A stretch of DNA of 22,117 bases from an uncultured Eubacteriales bacterium (GTDB lineage Bacteria; Bacillota; Clostridia; Christensenellales; Borkfalkiaceae), in contig CAJLXC010000025.1 in assembly GCA_905210545.1 (NCBI GenBank), positions 1 through 22,117 on the forward strand, read 5' to 3'. The translations under genes and the position numbers were made by a program. Positions 7,842 through 14,883 of the stretch are shown here, in pieces (the first letter of the stretch is position 1; each line of letters starts with the position of its first letter). Below the pieces are notes generated by a model that saw nothing but the letters and a program-made list of their open reading frames with translations, made no database searches and was not told where the DNA came from.

Positions 7842-8449
7842 CCGCTATCACTATGCAGGAAAAGCGTAAGGACAGGTGCAATCTGTTTATCGACGGTGAA
7901 TTTTACGCGGGCGTGTCTTTGGAAACCGTTATGAAATTCCGCCTTAAAGCGGGAACGGAAACGAACGAAAAAGAACTCGGAGAAATGCTCGCGGAAGCCG
8001 AAAAGTCCGAAGCTCTCGAAAAAGCCTTTTCCTACGTGTCCGAAACGTTAAAAACCAAAAGACAGGTAAAAGAATACCTTTTGAGAAAAGGGTTTTCGGA
8101 AACGGCTTGCTTTTACGCCATAGACAAGCTTAAAGAATACGGGTATATAAACGACGCCGAATACGCGAAGCGTTTTATAGAAAGCACCGGCAAAACGCAG
8201 GGTAAACGCCTTATGGCGTTCAAGCTTATGTCAAAGGGCGTGAGAAAAGAGGAAATCGAATCCGCTTACGAAGAGGTCGGCGGCAAAGCCGGCGAAAACG
8301 CCGCCGCGCTCGCGGAAAAACGTTTAAGAAACAAAGAGCTTACCAAAGAAAATATCTTAAAAACCTATAAATATCTTATTTCGCGCGGGTTTTCTTACGA
8401 AGAAGCCGAAGCCGCGGTCTCGCCATTTAAAAACGGGGAGGAAGATTAA
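7829..8449 (+). CDS. recX: regulatory protein RecX
   Basis: Modulator of RecA that caps or destabilises RecA filaments. 206 residues, made of repeated three-helix units: KRQVKEYLLRKGF (77-89) with CFYAIDKLKEYGYINDAEYAKRFI is the classic RecX signature, and a second unit follows with GKRLMAFKLMSKGV. The N-terminal ~50 residues form the beta-strand region typical of Firmicutes RecX. It starts inside the end of yigZ; recA is not nearby. Confidence 0.93.
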   Translation: MSKITAITMQEKRKDRCNLFIDGEFYAGVSLETVMKFRLKAGTETNEKELGEMLAEAEKSEALEKAFSYVSETLKTKRQVKEYLLRKGFSETACFYAIDKLKEYGYINDAEYAKRFIESTGKTQGKRLMAFKLMSKGVRKEEIESAYEEVGGKAGENAAALAEKRLRNKELTKENILKTYKYLISRGFSYEEAEAAVSPFKNGEED

Positions 8450-8452
8450 AAA

Positions 8453-9889
8453 ATGGAACGAATTTTATCTGTAGAACAGATGCGCGCGGCAGACGCGTTC
8501 ACGATAGAAAAATTAGGGTTTACCGCAGAAACGCTCACGGAACGCGCGGGAGTCGCCGTGGCGCAGGAGATTATTAGCCGCCTTAAAGGGGGCAGGGTTC
8601 TCGTGTGCATAGGCAAGGGCAACAACGGCGCGGACGGCAGAGTAATCGCCAAAATTCTCGGCGCGACGCACGGCTTTTCGGTCGTTACGATGACGGTGAA
8701 CAACGGCATTTTCAAGCTTTTCGATAAAAAATTCGATATAATAGTCGATTGTATTTTTGGAACGGGACTTAACCGCGAAGTAAGCGGAAAGATTAAAACC
8801 GCGATAGAAAAGATCAACGAAAGCGGCGCGTTCGTCGTGTCCTGCGATATCGCGAGCGGGCTTAACGGCGACACGGGCAGGGTTATGGGCGCGGCGGTAA
8901 AGGCAAACCTTACCGTGGAGATACAGGAATTCAAACTCGGTCATTTCATCAACGACGGTCCCGATTATTCGGGCGAGGTGATCGCGAAAGATATCGGCAT
9001 AAGTATATGGAGCGACGATTACGCGCAAAGACTTACCGCCGAAGACGCGGCTGAATTCTTTGCTCCGTTAAAAAGAAACGTAAACAAAGGCTGCTTCGGA
9101 AAGGTCGGCGTGATAGGCGGCAGCAAAAGCTTTTCGGGCAGCGCGGTTCTTTCTATGAACGCGCTTATCGCGATGAAGCTCGGCAACGGTTATTCTTACG
9201 TTGCCGTTCCCGATTGTATTTTTCCGTCGCTGTGCGGACTTAATCCGGAATGTATTCTGACTTCGCTTCCCGACGACGGCGAAAATCTCGTGATGAACGA
9301 AGACAGATTAAAGCCTCTTTTATCGCTCGATTCCATTGCCGCGGGCATGGGTATGGGCGTTACGGAAGAAAATTACAAAATAATAAAATATCTGCTGACT
9401 GAATATAACGGCAAACTTTTAATAGACGCTGACGGGCTTAATACTCTTGCGAAATTCGGCGCGGAAGTTTTGAAAGAAAAAAAGTGCGCCGTAGTTTTAA
9501 CGCCGCATATAGGCGAGTTTGCAAGACTCACGGGCAAAGAAAAGGAAGAAATAATAAAAGACCCCGTATCGGAAGCAAAAGCTTTTGCAAAAGAATACGG
9601 AGTAACGCTCGTTTTAAAGTCCGCCGTAACCATAATAACGGACGGTATTTCCGTTTATCTCAATACTACGGGTACGCCCGGAATGGCAAAAGCGGGCAGC
9701 GGAGACGTTCTGTCCGGTATTATCGCGGGGCTTCTCGCCAAATCGGATTACGCGCTCGATTCCGCCGCCGCGGGGTGCTGGTTGTTCGGCAAAACGGGCG
9801 AGATCGTCGCAAAAAAGCTTACCGACTACGCGATGACCGCAAGCGACGTGGTAAACGGCTTGCCGGAAACGATAGCTTCGCTCGTATAA
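8453..9889 (+). CDS. nnr: bifunctional NAD(P)H-hydrate epimerase / ADP-dependent NAD(P)H-hydrate dehydratase
   Basis: Repairs hydrated NADH and NADPH (NADHX/NADPHX). 478 residues with a YjeF N-terminal epimerase domain (about 1-205) and a C-terminal ribokinase-like dehydratase domain (about 210-478). Epimerase motifs: GKGNNGADG (54-62; the usual motif is GNNGGDG), CIFGTGL (100-106), CDIASGLNGDTG (131-142; DIPSG is more usual). Dehydratase motifs: VGVIGGS (218-224), IDADGLN (324-330), TPHIGEFARL (350-359), and GTPGMAKAGSGDVLSG (407-422), with the catalytic Asp in GSGDVL. GGGGAGG in the recX tail provides the ribosome binding site; recX stops 3 nt upstream. Confidence 0.95.
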   Translation: MERILSVEQMRAADAFTIEKLGFTAETLTERAGVAVAQEIISRLKGGRVLVCIGKGNNGADGRVIAKILGATHGFSVVTMTVNNGIFKLFDKKFDIIVDCIFGTGLNREVSGKIKTAIEKINESGAFVVSCDIASGLNGDTGRVMGAAVKANLTVEIQEFKLGHFINDGPDYSGEVIAKDIGISIWSDDYAQRLTAEDAAEFFAPLKRNVNKGCFGKVGVIGGSKSFSGSAVLSMNALIAMKLGNGYSYVAVPDCIFPSLCGLNPECILTSLPDDGENLVMNEDRLKPLLSLDSIAAGMGMGVTEENYKIIKYLLTEYNGKLLIDADGLNTLAKFGAEVLKEKKCAVVLTPHIGEFARLTGKEKEEIIKDPVSEAKAFAKEYGVTLVLKSAVTIITDGISVYLNTTGTPGMAKAGSGDVLSGIIAGLLAKSDYALDSAAAGCWLFGKTGEIVAKKLTDYAMTASDVVNGLPETIASLV

Positions 9890-9903
9890 AACGGGAAAGA
9901 GTT

Positions 9904-10242
9904 TTACGCCGGCAACGCGAAAAACGCCGCCGCGGCTTTGTAATAAAACCCGAAGCCGTTATTAAAGAGCATTATCGCAACGTAAACGTTGACGGCGATA
10001 AGAACGGGCATCGCCACCATCATAAAAAGACTTTTCAGTCTGTATTTGAATATAAACATAAACACGAAAATTCCCGTCGCGCCGCCGAGCAAGCCGGTAA
10101 AGAGCAGCTTGGCGTCGCTTACGGCAATGGTTTCTTCGTCGCCGTTCTCGCGCGCTTTTTTCTGAAAACGCAGCATCATTATTCCGTAAAAGTTTACGGC
10201 AACGAGATACACGACGGTTATAACGTAAACGATCGTTGGCAT
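9904..10242 (-). CDS. DUF1294-like small membrane protein
   Basis: 112 residues with three or four hydrophobic segments (about 3-24, 46-66, 70-93 and a weaker C-terminal one). The order of a polar loop, SDAKLLFTGLLGGATGIFVF (42-61), then FKYRLKSLFMMVAMP (65-79) matches the DUF1294 pattern of a Leu-Gly-Gly turn followed by a basic F-(R/K)-(H/Y)-K element. The function of the family is unknown. It converges on nnr with only 14 nt between stops. No clear Shine-Dalgarno precedes the ATG at 10242. It shares its upstream region with the divergent nrdR. Confidence 0.75.
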   Translation of the reverse strand: MPTIVYVITVVYLVAVNFYGIMMLRFQKKARENGDEETIAVSDAKLLFTGLLGGATGIFVFMFIFKYRLKSLFMMVAMPVLIAVNVYVAIMLFNNGFGFYYKAAAAFFALPA

Positions 10243-10292
10243 AATTATCGGTTATAGTATGGCTATATACCGGGTTTTTTATAACAAGACGA

Positions 10293-10306
10293 CGGCAAAT
10301 TTGCCG
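10293..10306. promoter_or_regulatory. 14-bp perfect palindrome upstream of nrdR
   Basis: CGGCAAATTTGCCG is a perfect palindrome 25 nt before the nrdR start, in the divergent gap shared with the DUF1294 gene. A looser dyad, GGTTATAG / CTATATACC, lies at 10250-10271. Neither matches an NrdR box. The palindrome could be an operator or a short mRNA hairpin; the protein involved is unknown. Confidence 0.35.
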
Positions 10307-10331
10307 CGTTCGCAAAAAAAGGAGTTGTTTT

Positions 10332-10799
10332 ATGAAATGTATGTATTGCGGTTGCCTTGAAAGCAAGGTTGTCGATTCGCGCACGTCCGACGACGGCACG
10401 TCTATAAGAAGAAGACGCGAATGCGTCGGTTGCGGAAAACGCTTCACCACTTACGAAACAATAGAAACCACGCCGATATTCGTCGTTAAAAACGGCGGGG
10501 CAAGGCAGGCGTTCGATCCTAACAAAATAAGAATGGGCATTATAAAGGCGTGCGAAAAACGCCCCGTTACTCCCGCCCAGATAGACGAACTTGTAGACGA
10601 AGTCGTCAAACGCGTCAACAATTCTCTCGCGCAGGAAATTTCCAGCCGCGAAATCGGGGAAATGGTCTGCGAAGGGCTTAAAAACGTAGACGAAGTTTCG
10701 TATATAAGATTCGCTTCGGTATACCGTTCTTTCACCGATACGACGTCGTTTATGAAAGAACTTGAAAAAATGATCGCCAAGGAAGGCGCAAAAAAGTAA
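10332..10799 (+). CDS. nrdR: transcriptional repressor NrdR
   Basis: Zinc- and nucleotide-dependent repressor of ribonucleotide reductase genes. 155 residues, the normal length. The zinc ribbon uses Cys3, Cys6, Cys31 and Cys34 (MKCMYC and ECVGCGKRFTTYE). It is followed by an ATP-cone domain (about 49-139) with the conserved start FDPNKIRMGIIKACEKRPV. AAAGGAG lies 8-9 nt before the ATG. The next gene, a dCMP deaminase, also serves the dNTP supply, which fits functionally. Confidence 0.97.
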   Translation: MKCMYCGCLESKVVDSRTSDDGTSIRRRRECVGCGKRFTTYETIETTPIFVVKNGGARQAFDPNKIRMGIIKACEKRPVTPAQIDELVDEVVKRVNNSLAQEISSREIGEMVCEGLKNVDEVSYIRFASVYRSFTDTTSFMKELEKMIAKEGAKK

Positions 10800-10816
10800 T
10801 TATTTAAGGAGTGCTT

Positions 10817-11302
10817 ATGAATAAGTGGGATAAGAGGTTTATGTCGCTTGCGGAAACGGTTGCGGAATGGTCGAGCTGTTATCAGTCAAACCGTCACGTC
10901 GGCGCGGTTATCGTAAGGGATAAGCGTATTCTTACTACCGGTTATAACGGCGCGCCGTCCGGCATAGAAAGCTGCGCGGAACGCGGCGTGTGTCTAAGGC
11001 GTGAACGCAATATCGCCAGCGGCACGATGCAGGAGGTGTGCTACGCCGTTCACGCGGAACAAAACGCCATAATTCAGGCTGCCAAGCTCGGCGTTTCGCT
11101 CGAAGGCTCGGTAATGTACGTAACCCATCAGCCGTGCGTTATCTGCACGAGAATGATTCTCAATTCAGGCATTAAGCGCGTCGTTTATAAAAACGGATAT
11201 CCGGACGATTTCGCGCTGGAGCTTTTCGCTAAATCGGGCGTGGAACTCATAAAATATTCCGACCTTGAAAAAGGCGATAACGGTTCTGCAGGGGAATTAT
11301 GA
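10817..11302 (+). CDS. dCMP deaminase (ComEB type)
   Basis: Deaminates dCMP to dUMP, supplying dTMP synthesis. 161 residues of the zinc-dependent cytidine deaminase superfamily: HAE at 79-81 (zinc ligand His79 and proton shuttle Glu81) and PCVIC at 106-110 (Cys107 and Cys110). The extra Cys/His-rich insert between 47 and 60 (PSGIESCAERGVCLRR) is typical of dCMP deaminases. I chose ATG 10817 over GTG 10811 because the GTG overlaps the AAGGAG ribosome binding site at 10806-10811. The 3' end overlaps the transporter gene by 4 nt (ATGA). Confidence 0.93.
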   Translation: MNKWDKRFMSLAETVAEWSSCYQSNRHVGAVIVRDKRILTTGYNGAPSGIESCAERGVCLRRERNIASGTMQEVCYAVHAEQNAIIQAAKLGVSLEGSVMYVTHQPCVICTRMILNSGIKRVVYKNGYPDDFALELFAKSGVELIKYSDLEKGDNGSAGEL

Positions 11303-12582
11303 AGCTGTCTTATAAAAAAGTCGTTTTAACGGGGTTTGCTTTCTTTCTTATCTGCGCGTTCTGGCAGGCTTACGACAATATAGTGCCGCTGCTTCTCGTA
11401 AATAAGTTCGGACTTAAACAAACGCAGTCGGGCATAGTTATGGCGCTTGACAACATTCTCGCGCTTTTTTTGTTGCCGCTCTTCGGTGCGTTATCGGATA
11501 AAACTTCCGCAAAGACGGGCAAGCGCAAACCGTACGTGCTTATCGGCACGATAGTTGCCGTCGCGGGCTTTATGTTCATTCCCGTTATAAATAACGTCTA
11601 TCTGTTTATAGGCGTCCTTTTAATCGTTCTCGTGGCGATGGCGTCGTTCCGCACTCCCGCGGTCGCGCTTATGCCGGACGTAACCTGCAAGCCGCACAGA
11701 AGCAAAGGCAACGCGGTCATAAACCTTATGGGAACGGCAGGCGGAATAATCGTGCTGGTTTTCGGAATGATTTTCAAAACCGGCGCGGAAGGAAACGTAA
11801 ACTTCTTCTCTTACGTCGCCGCAACGTGTTCGCTTATGATAGTCGCGCTCGTCGTGTTCGTTTTAACCGTCAAAGAGCCGCAGTGGTCGGCTGAAATGAT
11901 TGCCGATACGGAAAAATACTTCCCCGATAAAGAAGCGAAAGAGAGAAACGAAACGGGTGGTAAGCTCTCCAAAGGACAGTTGTTGTCGCTCGCGTTTATT
12001 CTCGCTTCCGTCGTGTTCTGGTTTATGGGGTATAACGCCGTAACCAGCAAATATTCGCTTTACGCTACCAACGTGCTTAAACAGGATTACAACCTGACTA
12101 TGATGATCGCGCAGGGTGCGGCGGTCGTTTCTTATATTCCCGTCGGAATGGTCGCCGTAAAAATAGGCAGAAAAAAGACCGTGCTTGCGGGCGTTTTAAT
12201 GCTGTTCGCGGCGTTTTTGAGCGCGTCGTTCATAAGAGAAGGCTCTTCGCCGGTCGTTATGTACGCGCTGTTCGCGCTCGCGGGCATAGGCTGGGCAACG
12301 ATAAACGTCAATTCTTTTCCTATGGTCGTGGAACTCGCAAAGGGTTCGGATACCGGCAAATATACCGGCATATATTACACGGCGAGTATGGCGGCGCAAA
12401 CCATAACGCCCGTTCTTTCGGGCGCGATTATGGACGCGGTGGGGAATATGTTGCCGCTGTTTATTTACGCCGCGGTTTGCGTAGGGTTCGCGTTCGTAAC
12501 TATGCTTTTCGTCAAGCACGGCGACAGCAAACCGCCGAAAGTAGAAGATAAAATGATGTTGCTTGCGGGGGCAGACGATTAA
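11299..12582 (+). CDS. MFS transporter of the SLC45 / glycoside-H+ symporter type
   Basis: 427 residues with about 12 hydrophobic segments and a central polar loop near residues 195-222. SDKTSAKTGKRKPYVLIG (66-83) is the MFS loop 2-3 signature in the extended form of GPH/SLC45 sugar transporters, and FRTPAVALMPDVT (118-130) followed by RSKGNAVINLMG is characteristic of SLC45-like members. A second internal signature, KIGRKKT, lies in the C-terminal half. These transporters usually move sucrose, maltose or other glycosides with protons or sodium; the substrate cannot be read here. It overlaps the deaminase gene by 4 nt. Confidence 0.88.
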   Translation: MKLSYKKVVLTGFAFFLICAFWQAYDNIVPLLLVNKFGLKQTQSGIVMALDNILALFLLPLFGALSDKTSAKTGKRKPYVLIGTIVAVAGFMFIPVINNVYLFIGVLLIVLVAMASFRTPAVALMPDVTCKPHRSKGNAVINLMGTAGGIIVLVFGMIFKTGAEGNVNFFSYVAATCSLMIVALVVFVLTVKEPQWSAEMIADTEKYFPDKEAKERNETGGKLSKGQLLSLAFILASVVFWFMGYNAVTSKYSLYATNVLKQDYNLTMMIAQGAAVVSYIPVGMVAVKIGRKKTVLAGVLMLFAAFLSASFIREGSSPVVMYALFALAGIGWATINVNSFPMVVELAKGSDTGKYTGIYYTASMAAQTITPVLSGAIMDAVGNMLPLFIYAAVCVGFAFVTMLFVKHGDSKPPKVEDKMMLLAGADD

Positions 12583-12618
12583 ATTTCGCTTAAAAACGCG
12601 TAAACGCGCGCTAAACGC

Positions 12619-12647
12619 TTGCGAAAAATCAAAAAATATTGTAGACT
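12619..12647 (+). promoter_or_regulatory. probable promoter of tRNA-Ser
   Basis: TTGCGA (12619-12624), a 17-nt spacer and TAGACT (12642-12647) give a plausible sigma-70 promoter with a start near 12654, about 35 nt before the tRNA. The TATATAA just downstream is an alternative -10. Confidence 0.45.
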
Positions 12648-12660
12648 ATATAAACGATGT

Positions 12661-12683
12661 CCGAACGCAAAAAGAGCGTTCGG
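12661..12683 (+). repeat. hairpin in the 5' leader of tRNA-Ser
   Basis: Perfect 8-bp stem CCGAACGC / GCGTTCGG around an A-rich 7-nt loop, ending 5 nt before the mature tRNA. No T run follows, so it is not an intrinsic terminator on this strand. It may shape the pre-tRNA leader or halt upstream transcripts in another way. Confidence 0.5.
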
Positions 12684-12688
12684 CAAGC

Positions 12689-12777
12689 GGAGGCTTATCG
12701 AAGCGGTCATAACGAGGCGGTCTTGAAAACCGTTTGGGTGCAAGCCCACGGGGGTTCGAATCCCTCAGCCTCCGCCA
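12689..12777 (+). tRNA. tRNA-Ser (anticodon UGA)
   Basis: The acceptor stem GGAGGCT pairs with AGCCTCC, followed by discriminator G and an encoded CCA (12775-12777). The anticodon stem GCGGT/ACCGT encloses the loop CTTGAAA, giving UGA. A long variable arm (GGGT GCAA GCCC region) marks a class II tRNA and the T-loop TTCGAAT is standard. With UGA it reads UCA and related Ser codons. It lies at the junction between core genes and the accessory block and is a plausible integration target. Confidence 0.96.
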
Positions 12778-12782
12778 TTAGG

Positions 12783-12823
12783 GAATAATACGAACTCTGA
12801 AAACGAGTTCGTATTATTCTTTT
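12783..12823 (+). terminator. intrinsic terminator after tRNA-Ser
   Basis: A perfect 15-bp stem, GAATAATACGAACTC (12783-12797) with GAGTTCGTATTATTC (12805-12819), a 7-nt loop and a TTTT run. The stem is unusually long and AT-rich for a tRNA terminator. Confidence 0.85.
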
Positions 12824-12856
12824 CTGTTGACTACTTCGGCATTGTTGCAAAACGCA

Positions 12857-12930
12857 AATGAGTACCCCAAATTTTGCCGTTTCGGGAGGCTTAGCGTAGC
12901 ACAGCTTTCGCGGAAGTCAATGCGAAAAAT
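12857..12930 (-). repeat. left arm of an imperfect inverted repeat (degenerate leader copy)
   Basis: Read on the minus strand, this segment is collinear with 13029-13142: ATTTTTCG, CATTGACTTCCG (12 identical), GTGCTA, GCCTC, CCGAAA, GGC, AAAATTTGG and then a ribosome-binding-site-like GGGGTACTC. It lacks about 30-40 nt present in the right copy and no ORF follows it, so it looks like the remnant of a leader that once pointed left. Confidence 0.7.
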
Positions 12931-12963
12931 TATCGCTGAAAAATCGAATAACTCATAACGGTG

Positions 12964-12994
12964 AAGCCGGGAAGGATTTCCTTCTCGGCTTTTT
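12964..12994 (+). terminator. strong intrinsic terminator between the two inverted leader copies
   Basis: A 12-bp stem AAGCCGGGAAGG (12964-12975) / CCTTCTCGGCTT (12980-12991) with one G-T pair, an ATTT tetraloop and a run of T residues (interrupted by one C) to 12999. No gene lies upstream of it on this strand within the block, so it either shields the operon from upstream transcription or ends a short non-coding RNA. Confidence 0.85.
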
Positions 12995-13028
12995 CTTTTG
13001 TCCTGAAACACTCGGACAGGAACGCAAT

Positions 13029-13142
13029 ATTTTTTCGTTTGTCATTGACTTCCGTGAGGTCAAAATGCAATGAACGGACATCAACTCAATCGGTGCTACT
13101 TCGCCTCCGCCGAAAGGCAAAATAAAATTTGGAGGTAACTCT
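13029..13142 (+). promoter_or_regulatory. structured leader of the element operon (right arm of the inverted repeat)
   Basis: Non-coding segment directly before the first element gene. It contains the hairpin TTGACTTC-cgt-GAGGTCAA (13045-13063), a GCCT/AGGC stem near 13104-13119 and the GGAGG ribosome binding site at 13131-13135. It is related in inverted orientation to 12857-12930. I could not find a convincing -10/-35 pair in it. A post-transcriptional or origin-like role is possible. Confidence 0.5.
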
Positions 13143-13406
13143 ATGAAAACAGATGTTTCCAAGTTCTCGGAATTCCGAAAGTATTATCTCTCGGAATTTG
13201 AATGGTTTGACGGTGAGGAATACATCACCTTCAACCTCGTAGGCATCGACCTTGAAAAAGGCGAAGCCCAAGTCGCCGTGACGGACAGAGGCAAGATAAG
13301 CGTTATCACTTACGACCTCATGACGGACAAGAACGGCAGGCTTTACTTTGAGTACGGCGCGATGTACACCCGCATCTACCCGGACGATTTCGAGGAGGCG
13401 GCATAA
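13143..13406 (+). CDS. small acidic protein of unknown function, first gene of the element operon
   Basis: 87 residues. The central part alternates polar and hydrophobic residues in a beta-strand pattern (EYITFNLVGIDLEKGEAQVA; ISVITYDLMTD; RLYFEYGAMYTRIY), suggesting a small beta-sheet fold, with an acidic C-terminus (DDFEEAA). No membrane segment, Cys pair or known motif is visible. GGAGG lies 7 nt before the ATG. The next gene begins on the last base of its stop codon (TAATG), so the two are translationally coupled. Small proteins of this kind are common cargo of Firmicutes mobile elements, but I do not recognise the family. Confidence 0.75.
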   Translation: MKTDVSKFSEFRKYYLSEFEWFDGEEYITFNLVGIDLEKGEAQVAVTDRGKISVITYDLMTDKNGRLYFEYGAMYTRIYPDDFEEAA

Positions 13407-13819
13407 TGAAACTCACTCTTTCCAATGTCAAAGAAATCAAGCGCAGTTCGGATAGCCCTCTTACAAAGCGCGTCTGCAACTATGTCATAGGACGCTGGGG
13501 CGACTATAACGACAAGAAGTACATCTTCACGGATGTGCTCCATAACGGTTGTTGTTCGGGTGTAGTAAGCGAACTCATTTACTACTACGACACGGTGCGA
13601 TTTTACAAGCAATACCGCCAAGAGATCAACGAGATGCTTTACAACATCATGAACGAAACGGGGCTTTACGCTCCTTCGGAACTGTTCGGCGACAAGTGGG
13701 ACAAGGAAGATCCGCTTGCGCAGGATGACTTCAATCAGAACCTGCTGGCGTGGTTCGGCTTCGAAGAGACGCTCCGAAACATCGGCTACAACTTTGAAAC
13801 TTTACAAAATTGCATTTGA
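13406..13819 (+). CDS. unknown 137-residue element protein
   Basis: Begins KLTLSNVKEIKRSSDSPLTK after the initiator Met, a helical and basic start, then the motif HNGCCSGVVSELIYYYDT (47-64) with a Cys-Cys pair, followed by an aromatic-rich helical region (FYKQYRQEINEML) and a C-terminus rich in Asp, Trp and Phe. GAGGAGG in the previous gene serves as ribosome binding site and the start overlaps the previous stop by 1 nt. I associate the NGCCSG...YYYDT pattern with small proteins on Firmicutes integrative elements, but cannot give a function or a firm family number. Confidence 0.75.
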   Translation: MKLTLSNVKEIKRSSDSPLTKRVCNYVIGRWGDYNDKKYIFTDVLHNGCCSGVVSELIYYYDTVRFYKQYRQEINEMLYNIMNETGLYAPSELFGDKWDKEDPLAQDDFNQNLLAWFGFEETLRNIGYNFETLQNCI

Positions 13820-13832
13820 GGAGGATACGAAA

Positions 13833-14246
13833 ATGGCAGACAAGAACATCGCAAAGAAAGAAAAGGCAATCGAAATCATGAAGAAAATGGACATCTACAA
13901 ACCGTACATAAAAGGCTTCCGCGAAAGCGACAAAGTCTGCTTCTTTGAAGGGTTCGGCGGTTTCTGGATCGACCAAGAACCTGAACTTCATAAAAAGATG
14001 AAAGCAATCGAGGAAAAGCACAAGTGCAAAGTTTACGCCGTTACGCACGAATATACGGAATTCGGAGAACTTTACGACTTTCTTATCGTAACCGACTATC
14101 CCGAAGAATGGGATACGCTCGTGTACACCGAAGGAAACCGTCATACGGCTTTCGCCTATGTCTGGAACAAGGACGACGACTGGTGCAGTGAGTTCGGCAG
14201 CGTTACCGTGCAGAGTTTCGGCGGCGGTATCAGAAGGATCGCGTGA
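13833..14246 (+). CDS. unknown 137-residue element protein
   Basis: The start is ATG 13833, with GAGGAGG 8-9 nt upstream; a longer frame from 13716 would run deep into the previous gene and is rejected. The first ~30 residues are lysine-rich and helical (IAKKEKAIEIMKKMDIY). The rest is aromatic and acidic, with Phe-Gly-Gly turns (FFEGFGGFWIDQEPEL) and a Gly-rich end (SFGGGIRRIA). Cytoplasmic by appearance. It sits 13 nt after the previous gene and 7 nt before the next. Family not recognised. Confidence 0.7.
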   Translation: MADKNIAKKEKAIEIMKKMDIYKPYIKGFRESDKVCFFEGFGGFWIDQEPELHKKMKAIEEKHKCKVYAVTHEYTEFGELYDFLIVTDYPEEWDTLVYTEGNRHTAFAYVWNKDDDWCSEFGSVTVQSFGGGIRRIA

Positions 14247-14253
14247 GGTGCGT

Positions 14254-14505
14254 ATGAAACACACAGACGAAGTACAAGCCATCCTGACGGCGATATTCGC
14301 CATCAACAGAACGAGCGGACACGAGGACAAGGACATAACACTTGTCCTCGATTACGCTTTCAGGCGACTTTTCGGCGCGAATACAAACCTGCTCATCCTC
14401 TCCTGTATAGGAAAGACAAAGGAACAGATGATGCCCGAAGTCATGCAGCTGCTCGAAAGCTGCACACAATACAAAACATACTTGGAGGAAACGAACAATG
14501 GCTAA
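14254..14505 (+). CDS. unknown 83-residue helical element protein
   Basis: An all-helix pattern: VQAILTAIFAIN, ITLVLDYAFRRLFG, LLILSCIG and EVMQLLESCTQYKTYLEE. The start is ATG 14254 with GTGAGGTG just upstream. There are no transmembrane segments of convincing length and no known motif. Its end overlaps the next gene by 8 nt, indicating coupling. Function unknown. Confidence 0.65.
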   Translation: MKHTDEVQAILTAIFAINRTSGHEDKDITLVLDYAFRRLFGANTNLLILSCIGKTKEQMMPEVMQLLESCTQYKTYLEETNNG

Positions 14506-14872
14506 AATCGCAGAACTTAAAAAGTATCTCGGACATGAATTTTCTTCCGGGAGTTACACCGGCGAGGACTACAAGTCCTTTCAGACAAAGTACATCAACT
14601 ATCTGAAAGCTGTATGCCGTGAAAATCATTGGCAACTCGTCAATGTCGGACGAAACCATTACTGCTTCTCCGCCTTTATAAAGAGCGCGGAAAACAAGTG
14701 CGTGTACATATCCATTTCGGATGTCAGGTACTTCACGAACGAATGGTTCAGCCATATTCTCATTCGGACAGCGAAAGACGAACAGGACTACCGAGGCGGC
14801 TTCAACCACTACACGACGCTTGAAAACCTCGATAGCAAAGCGGCCGAACTGCTTGAAGACTTACCCTTTTAA
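14498..14872 (+). CDS. unknown 124-residue element protein
   Basis: The N-terminal half is helical (FQTKYINYLKAVCREN). A beta-rich middle follows (WQLVNVGRNHYCFSAFIKS; CVYISISDVRYF), then WFSHILIRTAKDEQDYRGG and an acidic tail (KAAELLEDLPF). The ISISDVR...ILIRTAKDEQDYRGG segment reads like a conserved core of a small family found next to ArdC-like genes in Firmicutes elements, but this is recollection rather than proof. GGAGG precedes the ATG; the next gene starts 12 nt after the stop. Confidence 0.7.
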   Translation: MAKIAELKKYLGHEFSSGSYTGEDYKSFQTKYINYLKAVCRENHWQLVNVGRNHYCFSAFIKSAENKCVYISISDVRYFTNEWFSHILIRTAKDEQDYRGGFNHYTTLENLDSKAAELLEDLPF

Positions 14873-14883
14873 GGAGGCTCGAA

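Noticed and set aside
8513..9028. 171-residue antisense ORF inside nnr, and a 163-residue one at 7176-7667 inside yigZ
   Set aside because: Both are mirror frames of conserved genes with strong motifs; no independent evidence of coding.
12885..12900. GGAGGCTTAGCGTAGC resembles the first 16 nt of the tRNA-Ser gene (14 of 16 matches), like a tRNA fragment or att copy
   Set aside because: The same stretch is explained by the inverted leader copy at 13090-13112, the match ends after 16 nt, and tRNA-targeted elements usually duplicate the 3' end of the tRNA.
12814..13011. 65-residue minus-strand ORF next to tRNA-Ser
   Set aside because: It overlaps the left inverted-repeat arm and two terminator stems; structure explains the sequence better than coding.
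12824..13142. CRISPR array or known riboswitch in the non-coding stretch after the tRNA
   Set aside because: There are two inverted, diverged copies only, with no regularly spaced direct repeats, and I recognise no known riboswitch core.
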